DNA of 64,000 nt. It comes from CAVPTL01 sp963794415. Lineage in GTDB: Bacteria > Actinomycetota > Thermoleophilia > Gaiellales > JAICJC01. The stretch's first letter is position 1. Each line of letters starts with the position of its first letter. The notes under the pieces are model-generated. The model worked only from the letters and a program-made list of their open reading frames with translations. It searched no databases and had not been told where the DNA came from. Of this stretch, positions 1 to 15,763 are shown piece after piece. The stretch spans positions 1 through 64,000 of the forward strand of contig CAWCDI010000003.1 of assembly GCA_963794415.1 (NCBI GenBank), written 5' to 3'. The translations under genes were made by a program, and so were the position numbers.

Positions 1-59
1 CGGTCGAGCTCATCTATCTTGGGCACGCGAGCGCCTGGCTGTGTCTGGGTTACTGCCAT
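1..59 (-). CDS. fusA: Elongation factor G, N-terminal codons only
   Basis: Only the first 19 codons lie in the window; the gene runs off the left edge. The ATG at 57-59 follows a strong ribosome binding site (GGAGTAGAGG) that overlaps the rpsG stop, with 10 bases between the two genes. The peptide starts MAVTQTQPGARVPKIDELDR, which has no recognisable domain by itself. Identification rests on position: fusA follows rpsL and rpsG in the str operon of nearly all bacteria. If so, its lead-in before the conserved GTP-binding domain is somewhat longer than in the E. coli protein. EF-G is the GTPase that drives ribosomal translocation. Confidence 0.75.
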   Translation of the reverse strand, partial: MAVTQTQPGARVPKIDELD

Positions 60-69
60 TCCTCTACTC

Positions 70-540
70 CTACCAGCGATAGTGCGCGAAGGCCTTGTTG
101 GCCTGCGCCATCCGGTACATGTCGTCCTTTTTCTTGAAAGCGCCGCCCTGCTGATTGGTGGCGTCGAGAATCTCGCCTGCGAGCTTCTCGTACATCTCCT
201 TCTCGCGGCGCGAGCGCGCGAACTGGATGAGCCACCGCACCGCAAGTGTGCGTGCACGGCGCTGCGGCACCTCGATCGGCACCTGGTAGTTCGCGCCGCC
301 TACGCGGCGTGAACGCACCTCGAGCACCGGGGTGACCGACTTGACCGCTCGCTCGAGCACCTCGACGGGGCTCTGACCGGTCTTCTCTCCAATATTCTCG
401 AGCGCACCGTAGACAATCTGCTCTGCGGTGGCCTTCTTGCCGTCCAGCATGACCCGGTTGATGACCTGGGTGACCAGAGTCGAGTCGTAGACGGGGTCGC
501 GCAGCAACGAGCGCGGGGTGATTTCTGCTCGACGAGGCAT
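70..540 (-). CDS. rpsG: 30S ribosomal protein S7
   Basis: Small-subunit protein that nucleates assembly of the 16S rRNA 3' domain and lines the E site. The 156-residue product has the normal length for S7 and begins MPRRAEITPRSLLRDPVY, with the conserved stretches LVTQVINRVMLDGKK, RSRRVGGANYQVPIEV and RALAVRW-like RTLAVRWLI. It follows rpsL by 7 bases and precedes fusA by 10 bases, so the three form the str operon. Confidence 0.98.
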   Translation of the reverse strand: MPRRAEITPRSLLRDPVYDSTLVTQVINRVMLDGKKATAEQIVYGALENIGEKTGQSPVEVLERAVKSVTPVLEVRSRRVGGANYQVPIEVPQRRARTLAVRWLIQFARSRREKEMYEKLAGEILDATNQQGGAFKKKDDMYRMAQANKAFAHYRW

Positions 541-547
541 CGGCCGG

Positions 548-916
<369 letters not shown>

Positions 917-983
917 ACTGTTTTTGAGAACTCTCTGTTAGGGGCACAGAAAGAAGCGGACCAGGTTCCGGCCGCGACGGGGA

Positions 984-1011
984 ACTCTATCACGGCTCCC
1001 CAGCCGTGCAA
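984..1011 (-). promoter_or_regulatory. Putative promoter of the str operon (rpsL)
   Basis: On the minus strand a TTGCAC -35 box (1006-1011) is 16 bases from a TAGAGT -10 box (984-989), leaving a leader of about 65-70 bases before rpsL. Its -35 box overlaps that of the proposed plus-strand promoter for the neighbouring glycanase gene. Confidence 0.5.
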
Positions 1012-1035
1012 CCCACACCTGCAAGTGGGTATGGT
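1007..1035 (+). promoter_or_regulatory. Putative near-leaderless promoter of the GH9 gene
   Basis: TGCAAC (1007-1012), a 17-base spacer and TATGGT (1030-1035) lie just 8 bases before the ATG at 1044, which would give a leaderless or nearly leaderless mRNA. The -35 box overlaps the -35 box of the divergent rpsL promoter, so the two could compete for polymerase. Confidence 0.35.
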
Positions 1036-1043
1036 TTGCCTCG

Positions 1044-2963
1044 ATGAGGCGCGCACTCCTTCTGACCGGCATCCTAGCCGCGATCATCTTCACGGCCGCC
1101 GGCCAGGCTCTGGGAGCCAGTTCGGCCCCCCGCGCCGTGGTCCGCCTGAACCAGGTCGGCTACCGGCCGGGCGATGCGAAGCGCGCCGTGCTGATGTCGT
1201 CGGTGCAGGAGGCCGGCGCCCGCTTCGCGGTGCTGAACGCCGCGGGCGCCACGCTCATGCGCGGCACGGTCGGCGCGAGCCTCCCCGCGTGGGACTCCCG
1301 CTACGCCTACGCGCGGGTGATCGACTTCAGCGCTGTGCGCGCCCCCGGCGTGGTGCACGTGGTGGTCACCGGCCCGGCAGCGGCGGCGTCACCGCGGATC
1401 ACCATCGGGAGCAACTCGGCGCTCTACCTCCCGCTGCTGCGAAACGGCGTGCGGTTCTACCAGGCCCAGCGCGACGGCCAGCACGTGATCGGAAGCGTGC
1501 TCGACCGCAAGCCCTCGCACGCAAACGACGCGCATGCGGTGATCTACGGCGCGCCCGCCTACAACTCCGACGACGAGCTGACCGGGCCGCCCAACGCGCT
1601 CGGCGGCACCCACGACGTGTCCGGTGGCTGGTTCGACGCCGGCGACTACATCAAGCTGGTGCAGACCACGAGCTACACCGAGGCCGTGCTCCTGACCGCA
1701 GTGCGGCAGCACCCCGTTGCCCTCGCGAGCCCCCAGGCGAACCTCAGCACCGAGGCAAGGTTCGGGCTGAATTGGCTGAACAAGATGTGGGACGACTCCA
1801 CCCGCACCCTCTACTACCAGGTGGGCATCGGCGACGGCGACGGCTGCGGCTCGATCTGCGGTGATCACGACATCTGGCGGCTGCCCGAGGCCGACGACAC
1901 CTACGGCGGCAGCGATCCGCGGTTTGCCTACATCCGCCACCGTCCCGTGTTCCGGGCAGGCAAGGCGGGCGCGCTCGTGAGCCCCAACCTGGCCGGCCGG
2001 CTGGCGGCCGACTTCGCGCTCTGCTTCCAGGTCTACCGCACCACGGCCCCGAGCTTCGCCGCGAACTGCCTGCGCTCGGGCGAGCACGTGTTCGCGCTGG
2101 CCCGCACCACCGACGTGAAGAAGCTGCGCACCGCCTCGCCCTACGACTACTACCCCGAGACGCAGTGGCGCGACGACCTCGAGTACGGCGCCACCGAGCT
2201 CACGCTTGCCCTCCAGCAGGGCGGCCTGCCCGCGGGCCTCGCCCACAGCGACCCGATGTACTACCTGAGCCGGGCGGCGCACTGGGCCCGGGCCTACCTG
2301 CGGTCGAGCGACCAGGACTCGCTCAACCTGTACGACACGGCGGGGATCGCCCACGGGGAGCTCGCAAACGCGATCGCCGCCGCCGGCACGCCGGCCGGGC
2401 TCGAGACCACGCGCGCCGCGCTCATCGCAAACCTCAAGACGAAGCTCGACGCAGGCGTCGCCCACTCGGCCACGGATCCGTTCGGGTTCGGCGTGCAGTA
2501 CGGCACGTGGGACGAGACGCCGCACGCGTTCGGGCTGGCCTACGAGGCCGGCTCGTACGACCGGCTGACCCACACCTCCACCTACCAGCGGTTCGGGCGC
2601 CGCCAGGTCGATTGGGTGCTGGGCCGAAACGCGTGGGGATCGTCATTCGTCGTCGGTGCCGGGCGCGTCTACCCCAACTGCATGCAGAACCAGATCGCGA
2701 ACCTCTCGGGCTCGCTTGACGGCCGGCCGCCGATCGAGGCGGGCGCCACGGTGGACGGGCCCAACCCGGCCGACGTCTTCACCGACCTCGGCCTGCCGGG
2801 CGGGGCGCGGTCGTGCCCGGCTGACGGCAGCGACCGGTTCGCCCCGTTCAACGCCCGCGGAGCGCGGTACATGGATAACGCCGTCGCCTGGCCGAGCGAT
2901 GAGCCGACGCTGGACTACACCTCGCTGGGCGTGCTGCTCTTCGCCGGCCGCGCGCTGGGCTAG
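1044..2963 (+). CDS. Secreted glycoside hydrolase family 9 (endoglucanase-like)
   Basis: A 639-residue protein with an N-terminal signal peptide (positively charged start, hydrophobic LLLTGILAAIIFTAAG), then a CelD-type Ig-like domain (about residues 30-125, starting VVRLNQVGYRPGDAKR), then a GH9 (alpha/alpha)6 barrel. Around residues 195-205 GGWFDAGDYIK contains the GH9 catalytic-base aspartates. WVLGRNAWGSSFVVG and, near the C-terminus, the acidic DEPTLDYTS stretch match the GH9 active-site region with its proton-donor glutamate. GH9 enzymes cleave beta-1,4-glucan or related polymers, here presumably outside the cell. The substrate (cellulose, mixed-linkage glucan, glucosamine oligomers) cannot be read from sequence. 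It lies on the strand opposite the str/rif genes, between rpsL and rpoC, and is followed after 3 bases by a small hydrolase gene. Confidence 0.9.
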   Translation: MRRALLLTGILAAIIFTAAGQALGASSAPRAVVRLNQVGYRPGDAKRAVLMSSVQEAGARFAVLNAAGATLMRGTVGASLPAWDSRYAYARVIDFSAVRAPGVVHVVVTGPAAAASPRITIGSNSALYLPLLRNGVRFYQAQRDGQHVIGSVLDRKPSHANDAHAVIYGAPAYNSDDELTGPPNALGGTHDVSGGWFDAGDYIKLVQTTSYTEAVLLTAVRQHPVALASPQANLSTEARFGLNWLNKMWDDSTRTLYYQVGIGDGDGCGSICGDHDIWRLPEADDTYGGSDPRFAYIRHRPVFRAGKAGALVSPNLAGRLAADFALCFQVYRTTAPSFAANCLRSGEHVFALARTTDVKKLRTASPYDYYPETQWRDDLEYGATELTLALQQGGLPAGLAHSDPMYYLSRAAHWARAYLRSSDQDSLNLYDTAGIAHGELANAIAAAGTPAGLETTRAALIANLKTKLDAGVAHSATDPFGFGVQYGTWDETPHAFGLAYEAGSYDRLTHTSTYQRFGRRQVDWVLGRNAWGSSFVVGAGRVYPNCMQNQIANLSGSLDGRPPIEAGATVDGPNPADVFTDLGLPGGARSCPADGSDRFAPFNARGARYMDNAVAWPSDEPTLDYTSLGVLLFAGRALG

Positions 2964-2966
2964 GCC

Positions 2967-3572
2967 GTGCTCGTCCCCACCCCGGCCGGCGATGCGCGCG
3001 TCACGCGGTTCGAGGCCGCCGAGCCGACGGCGCTGCTGGCGCTGGGCCACGGCGCCGGCGGCGGCATCGGCGCGCGCGACCTGCAGGCGGTCGCGGCCGC
3101 GCTGCCCGCGCGGGGAGTCACGGTGGTGCTGGTGGAGCAGCCCTGGCGGGTTGCGGGCAAGAAGGTGGGCCCGCTCGGGCCCACGCTCGACCGCGCCTGG
3201 GTGCCGGTGATGGCCGCGCTCGCCGCAGACGGCCTGCCGCTCTTTGCCGGCGGGCGAAGCGCCGGTGCGCGGGTGGCGTGCCGCACGGCGCCCGAGACGC
3301 GCGTTGCCGGCGTGGTGGCGCTCGCGTTCCCGCTCCACCCGCCCGGAAGGCCCGACCGCAGCCGGGCCGAGGAGCTGCTGGGCTCCGGCTGCCCCACGCT
3401 CATCCTGCAGGGTGCGAGCGACCCGTTCGGCGGGCCGGATGAGTTCCCGCAGCTGCCGGACACCCACACGCTGGTGACCGTGCCGGCAGCGGGTCACAGC
3501 TTCAGCCGCCGCGCCGACCTCGATCAGATCGCTGCGGCGGTAGGAGACTGGGTTAACGAAAAAGGCCCGTGA
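2967..3572 (+). CDS. Alpha/beta hydrolase, KANL3/Tex30 type
   Basis: A 201-residue cytoplasmic alpha/beta hydrolase starting at GTG 2967, 3 bases after the GH9 stop, so probably co-transcribed. It has the small dienelactone-hydrolase-like layout of the KANL3/Tex30 family: ALGHGAGGGIGARDL near the N-terminus (oxyanion region), the nucleophile elbow GGRSAGARVA, an acidic residue in LQGASDPFG and the catalytic histidine in AAGHSFS. Substrate is unknown. Its stop codon lies inside a 41-base palindrome that separates it from the convergent rpoC. Confidence 0.8.
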   Translation: MLVPTPAGDARVTRFEAAEPTALLALGHGAGGGIGARDLQAVAAALPARGVTVVLVEQPWRVAGKKVGPLGPTLDRAWVPVMAALAADGLPLFAGGRSAGARVACRTAPETRVAGVVALAFPLHPPGRPDRSRAEELLGSGCPTLILQGASDPFGGPDEFPQLPDTHTLVTVPAAGHSFSRRADLDQIAAAVGDWVNEKGP

Positions 3573-3605
3573 ATAGAAGGTGCCTGGCACCTTCTATTCA
3601 CGGGC
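3565..3605. repeat. Perfect 41-base palindrome, family member 1
   Basis: Two perfectly complementary 20-base arms around a single central T; the arm reads GCCCGTGAATAGAAGGTGCC. It spans the stop codon of the plus-strand hydrolase and ends 13 bases from the convergent rpoC stop, so it could act as a bidirectional terminator, though no T-tract follows on either strand. The core GGTGCCTGGCACC recurs exactly at 22355-22367, and close variants occur at 30906-30950 and 51367-51401. Confidence 0.85.
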
Positions 3606-3617
3606 GACGTGCTGAGG

Positions 3618-8129
<4,512 letters not shown>

Positions 8130-8199
8130 CGGGAACTCACTTTCCCTGGGATTGTGTATTCAGTGGTTGAGGTGCGGAAGCTCGCAGCGGAGATCGGGA

Positions 8200-11802
<3,603 letters not shown>

Positions 11803-11869
11803 GGCGAGGCCTCCCGTGGGGCATACGTGGGTTAAAAAGGAACGAACCAGACCACCGGCGCAACCACAA

Positions 11870-11898
11870 ACTGTATCAGGGCAGGGGCTGGCTCGCAA
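11870..11898 (-). promoter_or_regulatory. Putative proximal rpoB promoter (extended -10)
   Basis: TTGCGA (11893-11898), a 17-base spacer and TACAGT (11870-11875) on the minus strand. TGA directly precedes the -10 box, matching an extended -10 element (TGnTACAGT). It would give a leader of about 60 bases before the TTG start of rpoB. Confidence 0.5.
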
Positions 11899-11963
11899 AT
11901 GAGCAGGGCGGAAGCGCCGCCTGCGGGGAAATTTTTCGACCCGCGAACGACGTGCCTTCGCTC

Positions 11964-11991
11964 ACTATACCCAGTCTGGCGGCCAGGTCAA
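11964..11991 (-). promoter_or_regulatory. Putative distal rpoB promoter
   Basis: TTGACC (11986-11991), a 16-base spacer and TATAGT (11964-11969) on the minus strand, the best sigma-70-like promoter of the window. The -35 box overlaps the end of the upstream MFS gene. The leader to rpoB would be about 155 bases and contains a small hairpin (GGCGG, 5-base loop, CCGCC). Confidence 0.6.
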
Positions 11992-13163
11992 GCGCGCGGC
12001 CGGGCGAGGATCGCCGCAGGCATCGTGACAAGCAGCCCAAAGAGGCCCGCCACCACGATCACCGTGCGCGGCGACCAGAGCTCGGCGAGCGCGCCGCCGC
12101 CGATGGCGCCCACCGTCGTTGCCACCGCGCCGACCGACATCAGCAGCGCGATGGTGCCGGCGCGCTCGGCGGCCGGGGTCTCGCGCTGCAGCACCGACCT
12201 GTTGTGCACCAGGACGATCCCGTTGGTGATGCCGAAGGCGAAGAACGCCGCCATGGCCACGCCGATGTGGCCAGTCGCCCCGGCCACGGCCGTGAGGATG
12301 CCGGCCAGGCCGATCACCGCCGGGTAGCGGCGGTCGAGGCTGCGAGCGCGCTGGCCGGCGAGCAGGCTGCCGCCGAGGATGCCCAGCTGCATCACTGCCA
12401 CCGACACGCCGACGATCGCCGCCGAGGCCCCGAACGACCCCAGGAAGAGCGGCACCCACACCGCGTTGATCACGCCCGCCATCACCAGCATGAGCGGGGC
12501 GGCCACCGCGACCTGCAGGAGCGCCGGCGCCGAGGTGACTGTCCGCAGGCTCTGGCGGATGTGGCCGAGGACGCTTCCGGCGGGCCCGTCGGCCACCGCC
12601 CGCACCAGCCGCGGGCAGCCCCACAGAAGGACGGCGGAGATCGCGAACGTGACGGCGTTTCCCAGCAGCACCACGGCGCCGCCCACAAGCGCGATGGCGA
12701 TACCGCCCACTGCCTGGCCGGCCGTGGTCATGATGGTGTCCACCGCCGAGAGCGCGCCGTTTGCGGCATCGAGCTCGGGCTCCTCCACCACAGCCGGCAC
12801 CGCAGCCAGCGACACCGGCCGAAACACGCCGCCGGCCGCACCGGCGACCGTTGCGAGCGCGACCACCGCCAGCGGCTGGTGGATGGCTGCGAGCAGCGCG
12901 AAGGCGGCGGCGCAGACCAGGTCGGAGGCCACCAGCGCACGGCGGGGAGCGAGCCTGTCGAGCCGGCCCGCGAAGAGCACGCCGATGACGACGGCCGGGG
13001 CGAACTCGGCGACGAAGAGCGCCGCCACCCACTCGGCCGAGCCGGTGTCGCGGTACATCCGCACCGAGAGCGCGATCGCCGCCGCCCAGGTGCCGAAGAC
13101 GCTGATTGCGGTGGCGAGCCACAGACGCCGGAAGTCGCCCCCGGAGGGAAGCATGGAGCTCAT
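11988..13163 (-). CDS. MFS transporter, drug/siderophore exporter type
   Basis: A 391-residue inner-membrane protein with about 12 hydrophobic segments in two halves. It resembles the EntS/MefA-like exporters of the major facilitator superfamily: a short N-terminus (GGDFRRLWLATAISVFG), the loop FAGRLDRLAPRRAL between helices 2 and 3, and a later repeat GQRARSLDRRYPAV. Substrate cannot be predicted. It is inserted between the ribosomal genes and rpoB, on the same strand, 34 bases after the beta-lactamase-like gene. The start could be ATG 13163 or the third-codon-later ATG 13154. Confidence 0.85.
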   Translation of the reverse strand: MSSMLPSGGDFRRLWLATAISVFGTWAAAIALSVRMYRDTGSAEWVAALFVAEFAPAVVIGVLFAGRLDRLAPRRALVASDLVCAAAFALLAAIHQPLAVVALATVAGAAGGVFRPVSLAAVPAVVEEPELDAANGALSAVDTIMTTAGQAVGGIAIALVGGAVVLLGNAVTFAISAVLLWGCPRLVRAVADGPAGSVLGHIRQSLRTVTSAPALLQVAVAAPLMLVMAGVINAVWVPLFLGSFGASAAIVGVSVAVMQLGILGGSLLAGQRARSLDRRYPAVIGLAGILTAVAGATGHIGVAMAAFFAFGITNGIVLVHNRSVLQRETPAAERAGTIALLMSVGAVATTVGAIGGGALAELWSPRTVIVVAGLFGLLVTMPAAILARPRA

Positions 13164-13197
13164 GGTGCTCGTTTAATATCCTCGTCGGAGCGCCGGG

Positions 13198-13920
13198 TCA
13201 ATGCGCGGAGAGCGCGTGATACGCCGCGCCGGCCACACGGGCGAGACCGTCGGGCGCCGCCGCGGGGTGGCTCATGACCACCAGGGCGGTGCGCCGGTCA
13301 CCGCGATCCACGAGGGCCGCGGCATGCAGCACCGCCGGGATCTGGCCGAGCTTCGGCGCGATCGCGGTGATGTCGGCCGGCAGGTAGCGAGGCACGATCT
13401 CGTGGTGCTGGCTTCGCAGCAGCCCCGCCGTCACGTGGCTGCACACCTCAGGATCGATGCCGCCGGCGCCGCCGACGGCGGCCATCAGCCGGCCCATGTC
13501 GCCGGCGGACGTGACGTTGTCACGGCCGGCCTCGGCGGCGGCGAAGTCCAGCATGTGGCGGCCGAGCGTGGTCGCCGTGAGCCCCAGCCGCTCCCCCACC
13601 GCGTTCACCGGGCCCATGCCGACCATGTCGATGATCGCGTTGGTGGCGGCGTTGTCGGAGACGCTCAGCATGAGCAGGTCGAGATCGGCCGGGGTCAGCT
13701 CGGTGGCGGGATCGAGACCCGACACCAGCGCCGCGGGGTCGTCCAGCCAGATGTCCCCTGCCGGCACGCGCCGGTCAGGGTCGATCGAGCCTGCCGCGAC
13801 CGCCTCCCAGAGCGCCACCGAGACCAGCACCTTGATGAGGCTGGCCGAGGGCATCGGCTCCAGGTGGTTGCGCGCGACCGACTGCCCGGAGCGGACGTCG
13901 ATCGCACACCAGGCGATCAG
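13198..13920 (-). CDS. Cytoplasmic class A beta-lactamase-like serine hydrolase
   Basis: About 240 residues in the class A beta-lactamase/D-Ala-carboxypeptidase fold. It has SxxK as SLIK (about residues 27-30), SDN as SVSDNAATN, and KLGQ in place of the KTG triad. The Glu166-bearing omega-loop motif of true beta-lactamases is not evident (RHMLDFAAAEAG there instead), so a peptidase or esterase role is more likely than antibiotic hydrolysis. There is no signal peptide. Similarity begins immediately after the upstream NlpC/P60 gene, where no ATG, GTG or TTG is available in frame. The first codon of the conserved part is CTG at 13920, overlapping the TGA stop as CTGA, so a coupled CTG start is proposed; the next ATG would be only three codons before SxxK. 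It pairs with the NlpC/P60 gene, suggesting a role in cell-wall peptide turnover. Confidence 0.7.
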   Translation of the reverse strand: MIAWCAIDVRSGQSVARNHLEPMPSASLIKVLVSVALWEAVAAGSIDPDRRVPAGDIWLDDPAALVSGLDPATELTPADLDLLMLSVSDNAATNAIIDMVGMGPVNAVGERLGLTATTLGRHMLDFAAAEAGRDNVTSAGDMGRLMAAVGGAGGIDPEVCSHVTAGLLRSQHHEIVPRYLPADITAIAPKLGQIPAVLHAAALVDRGDRRTALVVMSHPAAAPDGLARVAGAAYHALSAH

Positions 13921-14582
13921 TCTTCGGCCTCGTAGATGCGGCGGACCGTCTTGAGCCGCGCCTTGAGCTCGGCCGGGTGCTTCTCCCGCACCACCTTGCC
14001 GGCCTCCTGCGTGGCGTGCACGACCTCGCCGCCGCCCAGGAAGATGGCGATGTGGTCGCCGTAGCAGAGCAGGTCGCCGGGCTCGGCCGAGCGCAGCGAG
14101 ACCTCGCGGCCGGACTCCTCCTGCTGATCGGCGTTTCGGGGCAGGAGCATGCCGAACCGGCGGTGCACTGTCTGCACCAGGCCCGAGCAGTCGAGCCCGT
14201 GCACGGTCACTCCGCCCCACTGGTACGGGGCGTCGAGGAACATCAGCGCCGTCTCGGCAATTGCCTCACCCGATGCCTTGCGGCGCGCCGCGGCAAGCGG
14301 CTCGGTGCGAAGGCCCGGCGCCGGCAGCCAGGTGCCGAGATACCGGTCGGCGGCCTGCGGGACGACCACCACGTGGGCGCGGTCCTTCGGCAGCGGCTCA
14401 CCGAGCGAGTCGGCCTGCACGAACCCGGGGTATCCATCGGCGAGCGTCACCGACGCCCACCCGTTGTTCCGTTCGCTCACCTCGAGCGGATCGGCAAAGA
14501 GCGCCTGGGTGACCTGCTCGGACTCTTCGTCGGCCGCGGCTCGCACGGGAACGAATGGCAACACACATGAAGCTTTTTCCAT
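13917..14582 (-). CDS. Cytoplasmic NlpC/P60 peptidase with SH3 domain
   Basis: A 221-residue protein without signal peptide. An SH3-like domain (about residues 5-75) precedes an NlpC/P60 cysteine peptidase domain: QWGGVTVHGLDCSGLV carries the nucleophile (Cys132) and GDHIAIFL the histidine (His177). The family's best-known cytoplasmic member, YkfC, cuts gamma-D-Glu-diamino acid bonds of recycled muropeptides, so a recycling role is inferred. Directly upstream of the ATG is TAGAAT (14589-14594), a good -10 box 6 bases from the start, which suggests a leaderless mRNA; a matching -35 box is weak. The gene overlaps the downstream beta-lactamase-like gene. Confidence 0.85.
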   Translation of the reverse strand: MEKASCVLPFVPVRAAADEESEQVTQALFADPLEVSERNNGWASVTLADGYPGFVQADSLGEPLPKDRAHVVVVPQAADRYLGTWLPAPGLRTEPLAAARRKASGEAIAETALMFLDAPYQWGGVTVHGLDCSGLVQTVHRRFGMLLPRNADQQEESGREVSLRSAEPGDLLCYGDHIAIFLGGGEVVHATQEAGKVVREKHPAELKARLKTVRRIYEAED

Positions 14583-14635
14583 CCCGTCATTCTATCCGGG
14601 CGGGGCCTCTTTGTGGCGGGACAACCGAAGTGCGT

Positions 14636-14672
14636 GTGCCCGGGAGCGGGAAAACCCGCCGCTCCCGGGCAC
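14636..14672 (-). terminator. Terminator of the rplJ-rplL operon
   Basis: A hairpin with 14-base perfect arms (GTGCCCGGGAGCGG and its complement) and a 9-base loop, 17 bases downstream of the rplL stop. No U-tract follows, as is common in high-GC actinobacteria. It isolates rplL from the inserted NlpC/P60 gene and from rpoB. Confidence 0.75.
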
Positions 14673-14689
14673 AACACCAGCCTTCGGAA

Positions 14690-15061
14690 CTACTTGACCT
14701 CGACCGTCGCTCCGGCCTCTTCGAGCTTGGCCTTGATCTGGTCGGCCTCTTCCTTGGTGACGCCCTCCTTGACGGGGCCGGGAGCCTCGTCGGCGACAGC
14801 CTTGGCCTCCTTGAGGCCCAGACCGGTGATCTCGCGCACAACCTTGATCACGGGGATCTTGTTGGGGCCCGTGGCAGCGAGGATCACGTCGAACGCGGTC
14901 TGCTCCTCGGCAGCCTCGGCAGCACCGCCGCCGGCACCGCCGGGAGCGGCCACGGCGACCGCTGCGGCGGCACTGACGCCCCAGCGCTCTTCCAGTTCCT
15001 TCTTCAGATTGACGAGTTCGAGAACCGTCATCTCCTCGAGTTGCTCAGCTGTAACAGCCAT
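14690..15061 (-). CDS. rplL: 50S ribosomal protein L7/L12
   Basis: Stalk protein that recruits translational GTPases; 123 residues, normal length. N-terminal dimerisation helices (EQLEEMTVLELVNLKKELEE), an Ala/Gly-rich hinge (AAPGGAGGGAAEA) and the C-terminal domain (FDVILAATGPNKIPVIKVVR, then GLGLKEAKAVADEAP) are all in place. It lies 12 bases after rplJ and is followed by a strong hairpin. Confidence 0.98.
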   Translation of the reverse strand: MAVTAEQLEEMTVLELVNLKKELEERWGVSAAAAVAVAAPGGAGGGAAEAAEEQTAFDVILAATGPNKIPVIKVVREITGLGLKEAKAVADEAPGPVKEGVTKEEADQIKAKLEEAGATVEVK

Positions 15062-15073
15062 GATGTCTCCGTT

Positions 15074-15604
15074 CTAGGCAGCCTCGGCCGCCTGTCGCTT
15101 TTCGATGTACTGATCGAGCACCACCAGGAACTCCCTGGCAGGCGCCGCGATCGTGGCATACGCGCCCTGGAGCGGGCCCGCGATGGTTCCCACGACCTGT
15201 CCCTGGAGGACGTCGCGCGAGGGCAGATCGCCCAGCTCCTTGACCTGATCGGCCGTGAGCGTCTCGCCCTCGACGATTGCGCCGCGGACCTGCAGGATGC
15301 GGGTCGTTCGCGCGATGTCCGAGAGCTTCTTCGCAGCCGCCGCCGGGTCATCGCTGATGAACGCGATGGCCGTCGGCCCCTGCAGCAAGGACACCAGATC
15401 GGGCTTCTCGGCCTGGTTGGCCGCGATCCTGGCCAGCGTGTTCTTGGCCACGGTCAGGCTCGCGCCCGACTCCCGCAGCTGGTTTCGGACGTCGGCCAGC
15501 TGACCCACGCTGAGACCGCGATAGTCGGTGACGATCATCGACTGGGCATCACGGATCTTCGCGGTGAGCTCCTCGACCGCGTCCTGCTTCTGTTGCGTAT
15601 TCAT
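15074..15604 (-). CDS. rplJ: 50S ribosomal protein L10
   Basis: Stalk base protein, 176 residues from ATG 15604. This start is chosen over an upstream in-frame ATG because GGAGGTGA sits 5 bases before it and the family begins with this helix (QQKQDAVEELTAKIRDAQ). The conserved YRGLSVGQLADVRNQLR and KNTLARIA stretches bind 23S rRNA; the C-terminal helix binds L7/L12 dimers. It is preceded by an L10-type leader that probably controls the rplJL operon. Confidence 0.97.
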   Translation of the reverse strand: MNTQQKQDAVEELTAKIRDAQSMIVTDYRGLSVGQLADVRNQLRESGASLTVAKNTLARIAANQAEKPDLVSLLQGPTAIAFISDDPAAAAKKLSDIARTTRILQVRGAIVEGETLTADQVKELGDLPSRDVLQGQVVGTIAGPLQGAYATIAAPAREFLVVLDQYIEKRQAAEAA

Positions 15605-15763
15605 GCACTTCACCTCCTTCGGTTCGTCTGGGCGTCCACCGGGGTGGGTGGACGCGCACGAACCTCGAGAAGGTCGCACGTGACCCCACCTGCGTCGGGT
15701 TTCAGGTTTTGAGCCCCGCAGGGCCCCGACGGTCTTCGGCGCGGACGCGGTGTACAGAAATCG
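15605..15763 (-). ncRNA. Ribosomal protein L10 leader (autoregulatory)
   Basis: The 159-base gap between rplA and rplJ has features of the L10 leader family. On the minus strand GCCGAAGACCGTCGGGG can pair with CCCGACG further on, with CCTGCG/CGCAGG between. Just before the ribosome binding site is a second hairpin, GCGTCCACC/GGTGGACGC (15632-15655, 6-base loop), that could act in attenuation. In other bacteria the L10-(L12) complex binds such a leader to repress its own synthesis. Exact boundaries were not determined. Confidence 0.6.
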
